Below, piece after piece: positions 1 to 10,639 of a stretch of 64,000 nt of DNA. The position numbers and the translations under genes are program-made. Positions within the stretch are counted from its first letter, which is position 1, and each line of letters opens with the position of its first letter. Below the pieces are notes generated by a model that saw only the letters and a program-made list of their open reading frames with translations, did no database searches and was not told where the DNA came from. Source of the stretch: Isoetes taiwanensis (taxonomy: Eukaryota > Streptophyta > Lycopodiopsida > Isoetales > Isoetaceae); the NCBI GenBank assembly GCA_021234155.1, contig JAJEKV010000050.1:5504195-5568194 (forward strand), read 5' to 3'.

Positions 1-2616
1 TTATCTTTAGGATTTCCTAAACCGGATAAAGGGCGGAGGTTTTCATTAGGGGGATAACCATTTCTCTTTGAGATCAAAAGTATGTATCATGTTTCTAGTT
101 ATGGAATGGAGATGCCCACAAAGGCCATTCATGCATCACACAAAGGCTCATAACATTTGAAGACTTACAACTCCCAAGCATGCTGTTTATTCATGCTCGC
201 AAGAAGGCATCAAGTATTAAATATTTTTAAAAAAAGGAATGGAAACCAGACGATTTTGTGATTATGTCTTGTTTATTGAATAAGTGCTATGGAGCCAAAA
301 AATGTACTTAGGATATGCAAACTATGGAATATAGCTACGGTTCATGATGGTATAACATGATGTCTCTGTGAATCTTTAAACTTATCTATAGGAAAGGTTC
401 AATTCCAATGGTATTGACTAATGAATTTTGCAAAATAAGAATAAACTTAGAAAACATCAACAAAGCTTAAATATCATTATTGCAAAACCAAGTTTAGTTC
501 TAAGTTATATGAAATTTAATGGGATAGCAAAATCGCCAACAAGACAACATCATCACAAAACAAAGCATGGGTAAGACAAGCCTTGGGCCCCGGGCCAAAC
601 TATCTCAACCACTATTACAAAGGTGCAACTTCCACAACTCATACCAGGACATAGCCATGTTGGATGCCACAAAATAAGCCACCAAAGGTCCACAATCATT
701 CCACAAGTTCCATATGAACATGCCACCAAGGCTTCCAAAACCATAAAAAATAATTCCATAGCAAGATAAGCCACCAAGGCTCCTATATTCCTAAAAAATC
801 GAACTTAAAGGACATATGGCAAAGGCCATCAATAGAAAGACCGACTTACATATCAATAGCCACTGTAGCAATCCAAACTAGGATCGAATGCAATAGCGGC
901 ACTTCCCACCAAGATTCGGCACCTGACCCTGAGCCCAAACCACATTCCGATCAAGACCAAAGGATGCAGGAATTCCGATACAGTCCAGGAGTTGCAGGAA
1001 ACAATTCAGGGGTTCGAATTAAACCACAACTGGATTCTGCTCTTGGATAGCACACACAACACACAAGAAATCCACTAACTACTTAACCTGTTTTAAGTTA
1101 AAATATCAAGCATTTGGCCTAGACGAATAGGCTTCAAAACAACCACGATACAAGAAGAAGGTGGTTTGCATGCATGATTATCAGCCTGAAAAGAAATGAT
1201 GCTGTGCCAGGTGAAAGCTGTGAATTAGACTTTTGAAAGACTAGGCAGAACCTAAGGCTAAGCAAGCAGGAAATGGAAAATGATAGAGCCAAGAGGAACT
1301 AAACAGAAAGTAATGACAAACATAGGCAGACCTCATGTGAGAGAGACCTTCTAAGATAATTTGAATCTAGAACCTTGAAACTTTTGCAACATGACCAAAT
1401 CCAGTGTATCAGATAGAAGATAACCCCTTCCCAGCACTGATGCACACTTCAGCATCGTAATAAAAACTATCACTGAGGTCGAATACATCAGTCTTATCCA
1501 TGCTAAATAAAAGCAGCAAAACACTTGTGAAGACAAGAAATAGATGGATTAAGGTCCTACATGCTGATTTGAGTTATCTACCAGCCCATTGTCTCAATGT
1601 TAAGAAGCCATGCATCAGCTGCCCACTGGACATTCTTTGCACAAGGTAATGCTAAGCATTCCAAACGATTTACTGTAGAAAACTCTATCTCACTTTGTAT
1701 CAAAGATATGCCTGAACGAATATTCGTAGACTTAAGACAACAACTAACAAGCAAGCAAATGTCAGGATTGTGATCAATGGTAAATGGTACAGTACAACTG
1801 CATACAGCTCCCAGCTATGGCTAAATGCTTGCACACCTTGCTTGATATGATCAAAGGCACAGATTTATGTCAATCCAGAATAAGATTACAAACTTTAGTG
1901 GCTGAGTTTCCTGCTCAAGGAATATCCAGAAATAAGATTACTTGCTTTGTGTGTCTGACTCCAGCTGTGGCGCATAAGAATGTTCCTTCCTTTCTAGAAT
2001 TTTGCGTCAAGTATACTGTTTGATCTCTCATAACTGTTTGATCTCTCATAACCCAGGCATTATGGTTTGATAATTAAGGTTTTGATATTTTAAATTTTCG
2101 GGTGTCAAGTAATTTGCTACTTTTGGAGTTTGACAAACTTGAATGAGAAACATGGTACGGAGATGCAAAGGACGTCCCGTATAATTGGACAACATATGAA
2201 AGTTCATCCTGAATACATCCAGAGTTCCATAACACAACTGAAATCATCCAGCATCAACATCCTCCGTCACTGAAAGAAAATGCAAGAAATTGCTGAAGAC
2301 CTACCTATTGCCTCAGTTCTTACAAGACCAAGATAAGAAGACGCGTAATGAAAGACATCATGCCAGCCTCCACAGCTTACAAATTTTGTGACAAATATTT
2401 ATCAGAATATGACAATTCATTGCAGGTTCACGGCAGAATTCCAAAGTAGTTTCTTAGGACAAAAATTAAAGGGTCACACAATATCAACAATTAGAGAGAC
2501 TCAACGAAACAGAATAACAAGCTAGACTCAACGAAAAACATAGCAACAAGTATCAAAACTTACATTCATCACAAATACAAAGGAACAAGATAGCGCCAAA
2601 GAAAAAGTCCAGCACA
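1..2616. other. Unassigned AT-rich sequence
   Basis: I see no convincing coding region here. The open frames are short, start at non-ATG codons or have no family resemblance. A 22-base string around position 108 (tggagatgcccacaaaggcc) recurs near 4382, so the two flanks of the Gag-like gene share a small dispersed repeat. The stretch 2020-2055 contains a short direct duplication (gtttgatctctcataac twice). It could be intron or decayed repeat sequence. Confidence 0.5.
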
Positions 2617-3387
2617 TTAAGCGGGCTTATAAAACAGTGCATTTGCATTAGTTTTGCATTTGAACGCTGAAGTTTGCCGCCGAGAATTTGGGGAAAGCAA
2701 GTTCTTAGCCGGACAAGAGGCTGCCAAGTGCTCGGGACTCTGACAAATAAAACAGTTGAGTTGCTTCTTGTTACCGAATCTTTTATTCTGTGAAGTACCT
2801 TTCAATTCCATGGCCATCCTTCTAGCTTCCCTAAGCTTCTTATCGCCATCCGATGGATTAAGATCACTAAATTCATAGCATTCTGCAACTGCTGGTCCTT
2901 CCCTGTCCCTTATCCAAATTAAATTCTTTTGCTCAGAAATGACAGACATACCTTTATCAATCTTCGCCTTGGCGACTGGATCCAAAGTTTTGGACAACCG
3001 AAGATGGCTCTCCAAATCCGAAAAAGCGTCTTCAATGCCGTTGAAACTGTCCCATAATTTCACGTTGCTCGGATACTTGAGTACCGGCATTCTAGATTTC
3101 TTGCTTTTGCGCTCTATCTCTTCCTGCAAAGCTGCAATTTTGGATTCTAAGACTGTCAAATCTTCCGTCTTAGGCTGAGACTGCAGTTGAGCCACAATTC
3201 TTGCCTCCAAAGAATTCAACTGATCTGCTCTATCTGTGGCCAATTTCATAATCTCTTGAGCCCAAGCCGGGGCTTGTAAATCTGTTGGGGATTCTCCAGG
3301 AGAGCCGTTGACCGCTGTAGAAGCGAAGGCAAACCCATTAGAAGCAGGTCGCTTGCCAATCCTGCTCGAATCACCACCACGTGCCAT
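2617..3387 (-). CDS. Gag-like CCHC zinc-knuckle protein, retroelement-derived
   Basis: Open frame of 256 codons from an ATG at 3387 (protein start MARGGDSS); a longer in-frame extension upstream to 3426 lacks a better start. Residues about 60-105 are charged and heptad-like, suggesting a coiled coil. The middle has the order 'IRDREGPAVAECYEF ... SDGDKKLREARRMA', which resembles the Gag/ORF1 region of tyrosine-recombinase retroelements (DIRS/Ngaro type) as I remember them. Near the C-terminus there is a zinc knuckle, CFICQSPEHLAASC, with spacing C-x2-C-x4-H-x4-C, which would bind nucleic acid. No reverse transcriptase or recombinase frame follows on the same strand, so this is either a solitary or domesticated gag or an element fragment. 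It is intact, unlike most element frames here. The zinc knuckle is certain; the DIRS assignment is a guess. Confidence 0.6.
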   Translation of the reverse strand: MARGGDSSRIGKRPASNGFAFASTAVNGSPGESPTDLQAPAWAQEIMKLATDRADQLNSLEARIVAQLQSQPKTEDLTVLESKIAALQEEIERKSKKSRMPVLKYPSNVKLWDSFNGIEDAFSDLESHLRLSKTLDPVAKAKIDKGMSVISEQKNLIWIRDREGPAVAECYEFSDLNPSDGDKKLREARRMAMELKGTSQNKRFGNKKQLNCFICQSPEHLAASCPAKNLLSPNSRRQTSAFKCKTNANALFYKPA

Positions 3388-3545
3388 TGCTTTGTAAACC
3401 TTACACCGGAGCACTAAAGAAAACAACCCTGAGTTGTGAAGACCAAAGAAACGTAATCAACACTAAGGCTTAAATTATGCCTAAATTACATCAATATTAT
3501 ATGGCGTAAACATGGCCGGTTTGGCGGAGCGGCGCCGCCCCCCTT

Positions 3546-3660
3546 TCCTCTCTGTTTTCTCTAAGCAGGCAGCGATGGGCTCCCCTTCCCTCTGTTTTTT
3601 CTATGCAGGCGGCGATGGGCTTTTGATCGGCTTCCTGCCCTCTGTTTTTTCTATGCAGCC
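3546..3660. repeat. Short tandem repeat, about 3 units
   Basis: Three successive units carry the core 'cctctgttttttctatgcagg' followed in two of them by 'cggcgatgggctt'. The first unit is diverged (ttttctctaagcagg). Units are about 42-50 bp apart. The repeat lies 160 bp upstream of the Gag-like start, so it may be part of its leader or of an older element. Confidence 0.6.
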
Positions 3661-4013
3661 AGCTTCCGGAGTGGTGCACAGTTATGGTGGTCGGGATCTT
3701 CCACTGCGACTCTCTTCCGTTGCTTCAACTGCCGGATCTAGCTATGGTTATGGCGGAAGAAATAAGCTACAGCTTCATAAACAGAAGAAATGGTCAGTTT
3801 GCAGATTAAGGAACAAATTTGTGCAGAGTTTTCTTCCTTGCTTGCAGAGTTTTCTTGCTTTTGCTTGCATAAGAACCCACTGAATCTTCAAATCTTGTAT
3901 AAAAACCCACTGAATCACAGAAACAGAGCCGATTCATCACTGAATCCATCAGTAAACCCACCGAAACAGAGCAAACAGCCTGGAAATTTAAACCTAGTGT
4001 TGATTACGTCCCG

Positions 4014-4140
4014 TAATCTATGGGGGGGGCATTCCGCCCGCAGGTGGCCAAGCGGGCGCCGCCCGAGGTAAAGGCACGAGCGGCGAGCCGGGCGGGCGGC
4101 GCCGCCGAGGCCCTACGGGCGGAATGCCCCCCGTAGATTA
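4014..4140. mobile_element. 127-bp GC-rich inverted-repeat element (MITE)
   Basis: The left end (taatctatgggggg...cattccgcccg) and the right end (cgggcggaatgcccccc...tagatta) are inverted copies of one another over about 25 bp, differing by one substitution and a G-run length. The interior is almost pure GC (gcgggcgccgcccg...), in sharp contrast with the AT-rich flanks. If the element starts at ATCTA, the flanking dinucleotide on both sides is TA, as for Tc1/mariner-type insertions, but the border is ambiguous. No coding capacity. Confidence 0.65.
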
Positions 4141-4302
4141 AATGCATGTAATGTAACGACAACAAGCAACAGGAAAACGAAGAGTAGAAGGACAGGACGA
4201 TGTGAGGGAAAGAAAATTGTAAAGGAAGATGGTGCGCACAAGAGAAACGATGCTAAGAGAAACGGTGACAGAGCAAGAGGAAGACGTCAGAGAAAAGAAC
4301 CC

Positions 4303-4365
4303 AGCGACCAACAATCTGGGGAAGAGAGCTCACCCAGCTACCAACAATCTGGGGAAGAGAGCTCG
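4303..4365 (+). repeat. Direct repeat, two 25-bp units
   Basis: The string 'accaacaatctggggaagagagctc' occurs twice in tandem about 30 bp apart. It lies in a 78-codon open frame beginning at 4229 that shows no family resemblance; I regard that frame as uncertain. Confidence 0.5.
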
Positions 4366-4499
4366 GGAACAATCTACCAAATGGAGATGCCCACAAAGGC
4401 CATGTTGTCCAGCTTGTTTCTTAGCTCTAGAAACGAGCTATTATTCATGTTGGCTTAGATCTTGACACTCCAACATTGATAATATCTTCGCTCTATGTA

Positions 4500-6089
4500 T
4501 GTACGATGTTGTAAATGTAATAAAGGGCAAGACCTTTATTGTTCCTTTGTGAATTTACAAAGGCTTTTGATGTCCTTGCTGCAGTGGAGAGGTTACCATA
4601 GTTAGATAATAGTTAGATATCCTGGTGACAATTGCAGAATTTTGTGGATAGACTGTATGAAATGCACACACTCAAATGTTGCCATCATAATAGGCATGTA
4701 TAATATAGGCATGCATCTCTAACCTTTTTTTTTCCACTTTATGTATTGATCAACTTGAGGATTGGATTACTTAATATGGAGGTAGAGAGTCACATGCTCA
4801 TCACATCATCATGCATTTACAATATATAAATGATGTGGTTCCTTTCGCTCATACGCTAACCAACATGCAATGACATCTCAATGCACTTAACAACTTCCAT
4901 TAAAGACAATGAATATTATTCATCACCAAGATCGAATAAAGCTTGTATATTCACATATGAAGGACAACTAGTCGAGTTGGTACAACCACATGAATATCTT
5001 AATCTAGACTTCACAACCAGTATGCATTAAGATGTTTGTCTTCAAAAAAGAGTAACTGCACAATGAGAAGTTTTATAATTGGTTCAACCAGCAGGCACAC
5101 CTGTTTTGCCTGTTGGTTGAATCAACCCTTTTATATAGCATAGTCTAAGATCCAGTTATAACAACAGCACTATGTAAATCTGTCTGAAAAGTCGCACGAT
5201 GCTGCCTGGAAAATAAAGTAGAACCACTTATTTTGGATAAGATGGTCTTCTTAACATGTTGAAATCCTATGATATGAGGAGAACTAAAGTAGTCGATAAC
5301 ATGCAATCATTTATATACCACTGTTTGTTTAAGCAAGTTTTTTTTGCTATCTTGTTTGTTCAAGTGAGTTTTCTTGCGATCTTGTTTGTTACATGGTAGC
5401 TTTCCAAGCATGCCTGATTTTATAGTGCTATGCATGATCCACATGGAATCTTCCTCAATTATGCATGCAAGTGAGTTTGGTTTGTCCCTTACTGGATGTG
5501 AATGTCATGTCTTCGCACATCAGTCAATTTCTAAGCATTAGACCTAAAAGTATGCTCTGGTAATTGCACGTGCACATATGACAAAAAAAACATAAGGCAT
5601 GCTTTATAGGTATCATTCTTGCAGTACTGCCGTAGGAAATAAATGGTTGGTGAAATGGTTGCCATTCAAGTAGCTCTGCTTGAAAAGTCCAAAGATTGTG
5701 GATCCTAGCAATCATTCTGCAGCATCATAAAAACATGAATTGAATTGAAAAAATATTCGCATCCCACAACAAAATTGAAATCATAGAAAAAGGTTATCCC
5801 CTTTCATAGAACAAGAAAACACTAAATGCTTTCAAAGAAATTTGCTCATCCCCTGCCAAATTTATGCAGCAATCCCTACTTTTGGAACAAAAATGAAGAT
5901 TGATCCAACTTTCTTATTTGAACTTGATTCTGTATATGGGTTTTAAGTTCGTTCATGGAGAACATAACTTGGACGTAGAAAGGAGCAAAACATCTAGATT
6001 TGTATGTGCAATGCAAGGAGATGTTAAAGAGATTGATACGCAACTAAACGCGATGGTGGGCAAGCAAAATGCAAGGACGTTAAAAAAAA
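4500..6089. other. Unassigned sequence, no gene recognised
   Basis: AT-rich sequence with short runs of T and repeated 'cttgtttgtt' and 'gtgagtttt' words near 5325-5395. Open frames are short and unrelated to any family I know. No terminal repeats or splice-bounded coding exons were seen. Confidence 0.4.
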
Positions 6090-6790
6090 GGGGAAAATTC
6101 TAAAAATGCCCATGTTTTTCTACATAATTGTCCAAATGCCCCTGTTTTCTTCGTATTTGTTAAAATGCCTTTACAGCATGTACGCATATCCATTTCAGCC
6201 TCGTTCTAGAACTCTTTGGCCTTCTTCTTTGTTGATTCATCCAAAATATACTTGCTTCAATCCATAATATGTGACAAGAGGAACTCCGAACAATCTGAGC
6301 TATGGGGAGTAAGAATCCGGCAGGTTTTGAGGATGATCCTCTTTAATCTCTGAAACATTGTGAGAAGAATGTTCGTGGTTTTGGTTTATTGTAGAAGCTT
6401 CAAGCGAAAGCATGGCTCTGAAAGGCCTGCTTACAATGGGGCACTGAGGAGAGTTAAACAGGATTTTCTATGTGTGGCACTGCATTTTCTAGGATTTTCT
6501 GGTTATTGACTACGTTGCTCATTCCGTCGATGGCAAATCCGTCTGCAATCCCCCCTTCACTGCATTTTAGAAGCTTAAGCCAGCTTAGATGCCTGGCATA
6601 TTTCCTAGAGTCCTGACCTAGAATCCTCCATCGATCCAAACGACTGTGCATTACTTTGTGTTGCTATGGCTTGTCATGGCCTCCGGTCATGGAAATGGCA
6701 TAAAAATTAGGGGCATTTTAACAAATACTAAGAAAACAGGGGCATTTGGACAATTATGTAGAAAAACAGGGGCATTTTTAGAATTTTCCC
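6090..6790. mobile_element. 701-bp MITE with ~80-bp terminal inverted repeats
   Basis: Bases 6090-6169 (starting ggggaaaattctaaaaatgc) are repeated in inverted orientation at 6712-6790 with only a few mismatches. Each arm contains an internal near-duplication of 'aaatgcccctgttttt/tctt', so the arm itself is repetitive. The flanks are A-rich (ttaaaaaaa left, taaaaaac right), so a target duplication of 8-9 bp is possible but cannot be proven. Long arms and a non-coding core fit a Mutator-like MITE; the superfamily is inferred. Confidence 0.75.
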
Positions 6791-6937
6791 TAAAAAACAA
6801 TGCCCTCATTGTAGAGAAAAGATGATGCAATCTATATTATTATGTGTTGACATCATGCAGAGGCTCTGACGCACGTTAAGCTGGCCCACTATCAGCAGCA
6901 AGTCAATCCTAGGCTCACAAGAGGCCCACACTAGTAC

Positions 6938-7270
6938 TTGTACACCCAGCTGCCCATGAAGAAGCGCAGACTTATAGCTTCCATTCGCACGGGTGCACAT
7001 CACCTCCGCATTGAAACAAGGCGTTGGGCTCAGGAACCACGAGAGCAAAGGCTTTGCCAGTGTTGCCACCAGGGCACGATTGAGGATGAATGTCATGCCC
7101 TCCTGATCTGCCTAGCATTTGCCCATATCCGAGAGCGATATATTCGATTACTAGTGCCTGGCCAGCCGTTGCATCAGTTATTGACTACGGCGTCAGTGGG
7201 ATTGTTGGGGTCATACCTCCAGGAGGTTATGGATGCACAGACTCGTTTATGTCCTACGGGACGGTATTGA
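6938..7270 (+). pseudogene. LINE ORF2 C-terminal fragment
   Basis: The frame reads through 'RLIASIRTGAHHLRIETRRWA' and then a cysteine/histidine cluster, CQCCHQGTIEDECHALLIC. This is the familiar C-terminal zinc-binding tail found after the reverse transcriptase of plant non-LTR retrotransposons (R-x-G-x-H-x-L-x-IE-x-GR ... C-x2-C ... ED/EHxLxxC). The frame continues upstream with at least one stop and no reverse-transcriptase core is present, so it is a 5'-truncated LINE remnant. The frame ends at 7270. No clear poly(A) tail follows. Confidence 0.7.
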
Positions 7271-7913
7271 ACTGTCCTATGCAATTGTACAGTTTGCCAG
7301 CATGCTTATTACTGCTAAGGTTTTTTTCTAAACCCTTCGAGGCGGGGGTTTTTTAATCCTGTCAGTAATACGCTTGCTGCTCTCTTTTTGTTTGGGTCCC
7401 ATAGGCCAATTGGTCTCCGTGGACGCTAAAAAACTATTCTATTCTATCATATCTAACTACTAAGCATGATTTTCTAAAGACATTGATGCCAGCAATAAGG
7501 GTCATGGAGTATATAGAATGAAAGCATAACTAAATGTTTGGTGGCTCTATTACTTGGTTACTATGGATTAGTCTGCTCCAAGCTACCTAGTTTGCTATTA
7601 AGGTGCTTGTTCCAACCTGTCTTTTCCACAATCCAATTTGCATGTACTTTACAATCTAGCTATGGAAGCCAATAACATAGAAGTAGATATGATGGATGCA
7701 TGGCCATCAAAGCATCTGTGGGATATCAAATAGACTTAATTCAACAACTTCCAACTCATGTGTTATCTATGCTATCCAACATCTCAGTATAGACTGGTCA
7801 TTTTAGCCTCAACTTACCATATCGATTCAACACTAGAAACTGCATTGAATTCTCTTTATTTGAGTGCGTATTTTCTTTCTGGAATCGAGTTTTCCTAAAT
7901 TTTCATGTTGCAG
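7271..7913. other. Unassigned sequence before the UGT exon
   Basis: The first 170 bp probably belong to the LINE 3' end (T- and G-runs, 'ggcgggggttttttaatcc'). The rest shows no coding signal and would be an intron or upstream flank of the UGT exon, ending in the acceptor 'tttcatgttgcag'. Confidence 0.4.
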
Positions 7914-8218
7914 CTAAGTATCAACAAAATTGCAACGGTCCAGGACTGATATCAAACATACCAGGATTGCCACCAATTCATCAATCAGATGTTTCCTATT
8001 TGCCTCATAATCCAGGGCTGGGAGACATGCTCTGGTTCCTTTTTATTAGGCAAACGAGAAGAATTCCAGAAACACATCGCATCTTAGTCAATTCCTTCTG
8101 TGAATTAGAGAAAGGTACCTTCGACGCAATGAGAAAAGAGCTTTCAATTCATCCAATCTGGCCCCTATTCTTGGCATCTGCAAAGAATAGGATTTTGCCC
8201 AAATCTTCCGAAGATTAG
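7914..8218 (+). pseudogene. Family-1 UDP-glycosyltransferase exon (partial)
   Basis: A reading frame entering from the splice-like acceptor at 7911-7913 runs through 'NIPGLPPIHQSDV', then 'RILVNSFCELEKGTFDAM' and 'HPIWPLFL'. These match, in order and spacing, the middle of plant UGT proteins (IPGLPPL-x-SDLP, ILVNSFYELE-x-x-x-DALR, IGPLF), which transfer sugar from UDP-sugar to small molecules. The frame stops at 8216-8218, well before the PSPG box that binds the UDP-sugar, and copia Gag sequence begins directly afterwards. The N-terminal acceptor domain was not found upstream. I therefore read it as a gene fragment truncated by the copia insertion or by rearrangement. Confidence 0.7.
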
Positions 8219-8224
8219 CACTCA

Positions 8225-10381
8225 AACAATCCATCCAGATTATGTACTATGTTGTTGCGGTCCATGCCAATTGAATTTGAAACAATTGTGGTTGTTTTAG
8301 ATAAAAAAAAGATAATTCTGATTTTGATAGTATATGCATCTTTTCTTGAGCTCTCCCAGCAGATCAAGAACCGCAAAGAACCATTAGATACAGCCACTCT
8401 TGCTACTGATAGATGACTTTCCAATGTTGGGCGAGGTAGAAGTTGTGGTCGTATGTTTCGTCGGCCACGTGTTGCATTTCCTCCATGCCCTCATTGTGGT
8501 AAACCAAAAATCATCCTGCAATAGATTGTTTTCATAAATCTGAACATGATGCTAGATCTGGTCGTGGTAGATGCCATTATTGTCATAAGGCTGGTCATAC
8601 TGAGAAAAAATGTCACAAGAAAGCTTATGATGAAAAGCATGCTACAACCATTACTCTCCCTAAGCATGCTAGTTGTGCCATGATAGATTATACTCGAGTG
8701 CTTCATGTTTTTTATTTTGCTAATTTTCTTATTAATTCAGGTGCTACTGCTCATATGGTTTGTTCTATTCAGTGATTATAAAGCTATCGTGCTTTGACTG
8801 TTAAAAAGTTTTTTTACATGGCTGATCATGGTACACAACAAGTTTGTTGGTATTGCCAATATTGTTATTTCTACTACTGCAGGAGCTCAGGTGTTGTCGG
8901 GGGTTTTAAACGTGTCAGGTTTAGCTAAGAATCTTATTTCTGTAACACGACTTGTAGATCTTGGTCTTAATAAGGTCACATTCATTCTTGAACAGTGCAG
9001 GATAAAACAAAATGGAAAGCTTCTTACTGTAGCGCACAGGCATAATGATTTATAGGAACTTTCTATAGAAAATATTTTTGCATATGCTATTACAACTTCT
9101 AGTACCCCTGACAGAACTATGTGGCACTCTCGTCTTGCACATTCAAATTTTCAAAGGCTTCTAGAAATGGAACAACTAGCTACTGTACATGGTCTGCACT
9201 TATAGAGTTATGCTAAATTGGGAGTTTGCAAGTCACGTGCCCTGGATAAGCAACACTGCCAATCCTTTCTACACTTTGCTATTCCTGCTATCCAAATTCT
9301 TGAGTTTGTACACTCTGATGTCTGTGGTCCTTTTCCTTTATCTTTGGGGGAGGAGGAGTTCTTCTTATTTTTCGTTGTTCAATGCTGATTACACACACTA
9401 TGCTTATGCCTCTCTCTTGAAGAAGAAATCAGATGTATTTGATATTTTCAATGTTTTTTTGCAAACTTATTAAAACTCATTACGCACCGATAATGTTGAT
9501 GAGTATAAATCCAAAGTTTTTCAGGCATTTTGTGTATAACATGGGATTCAACACGAGTTTACTATACTAGAGACACCACAACAAAATGGTGTTTTCGAAC
9601 GAAAGAATTGCACTATTTTAAATTCAGTAAGATCTATATTGATTCATGCAAACTTGTCAGTGCAATTTTGACTGTTCTCGCTGCTATTTACATTCAAAAT
9701 CATCTCACTAGATCTGCCCTAAAATCTACTCCTCCTGTTGAGGCTTGAACAAGTATAAAACCACCAGTTTCTCATTTGCAAATCTTTGGATGTTTTGCTT
9801 ATGTACTTGTTCCTCATAATTGACCCTAGGGGTAGAAAGGTTGTTTTTATTGGACATTCTGCAGATTCTAAAGCTTATAGGTTTTTTGACCCCGAGACAC
9901 GTAAGGTGTCGGTTGGTCATAATGCTATCTTTGAAGAATCTGCAATGGGTGATGATGTAGACTCAGTAAATCAATCAAGTAGTATTCTAGAACTGATTTT
10001 CCAAATGATGATTTTACTAGTACATTTCCTGATGTTCGTCAAGCCGGTGTTCCAGTTTTGCACATTGCTAACGAAAGTGAAAATGTAGAAGCCCCTCATG
10101 CAAATGTTGATGTTCTTGCTCCAACATTGATGCTCTTGACAATTTTGTTGATGGTCATTCCAGAAAATGTTGAGCCTAATCCAGAGAAAAGTCCAAGGCA
10201 CACAACTCGAACTTGGGTTCCTACTCAGAAGATTCTTGATTATCATGCCTTGGCTGTTTCTCATGATCCTGTTATATATGAGCAAACTATCTCTTCACCA
10301 AATCATGAGATGTGGAAAATTGCCATGCAGGATGAATATAATCCTTTGCTTTCTAAAGCTACTTGGACTATAATTGAATTA
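8225..10381 (+). mobile_element. Ty1/copia element, 5' part (gag, protease, integrase, start of RT)
   Basis: Pieces of a copia polyprotein appear in order in shifting frames: Gag with 'SELSQQIKNRKE'-like text near 8345; a CCHC knuckle CHYCHKAGHTEKKC at about 8572-8613; the protease motif region 'FLINSGATAHM' at about 8724-8757; the pre-integrase motif 'TMWHSRLAHSNFQRLLEM' from 9118; integrase signatures HSDVCGP (9311), TDN (9486-9494) and TPQQNGVFERKN (about 9573-9610); and the RT N-terminus 'WKIAMQDEYNPLLSKATW' near 10314. The catalytic Asp of the protease is Asn here (aat at 8734-8736), and several frameshifts and stops interrupt the frame, so it is not functional. There is no 5' LTR; the element starts against the UGT fragment. 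The reading frame is cut at 10381 by the DNA transposon and resumes at 22597. Confidence 0.85.
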
Positions 10382-10412
10382 AACCATCATTCATTTAAAT
10401 TGGATTTATGTC
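10382..10412 (+). repeat. Left terminal inverted repeat of the 12.2-kb transposon
   Basis: 31 bp, starts aaccatcattcatttaaatt and ends at gtc; exact inverse of 22566-22596. Preceded by the target duplication ATTA. Confidence 0.9.
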
Positions 10413-10639
10413 TGTTCCAAAAGCACGCCACTTTTGCATACCCTTTTCTCAATATAGTGTTTTGTTGTGTGACATGCTGTTTTGCATTGTTGCAAATTTT
10501 TGCATTGTAGTAGTGGGTGGTTTAACATTTTCTTGTTTTAGTGAGAAGAATGTGGTGTTTGATTAGCATTTGTAGATAACAACACATCAATATACAGAGA
10601 ACACTTTTTACATTGTATTCACTTGATATGAAGATTACA

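Noticed and set aside
553-777. Hydrophobic 74-codon minus-strand frame
   Set aside because: No family, non-conserved composition (Met, Trp, Cys-rich) and no flanking gene structure.
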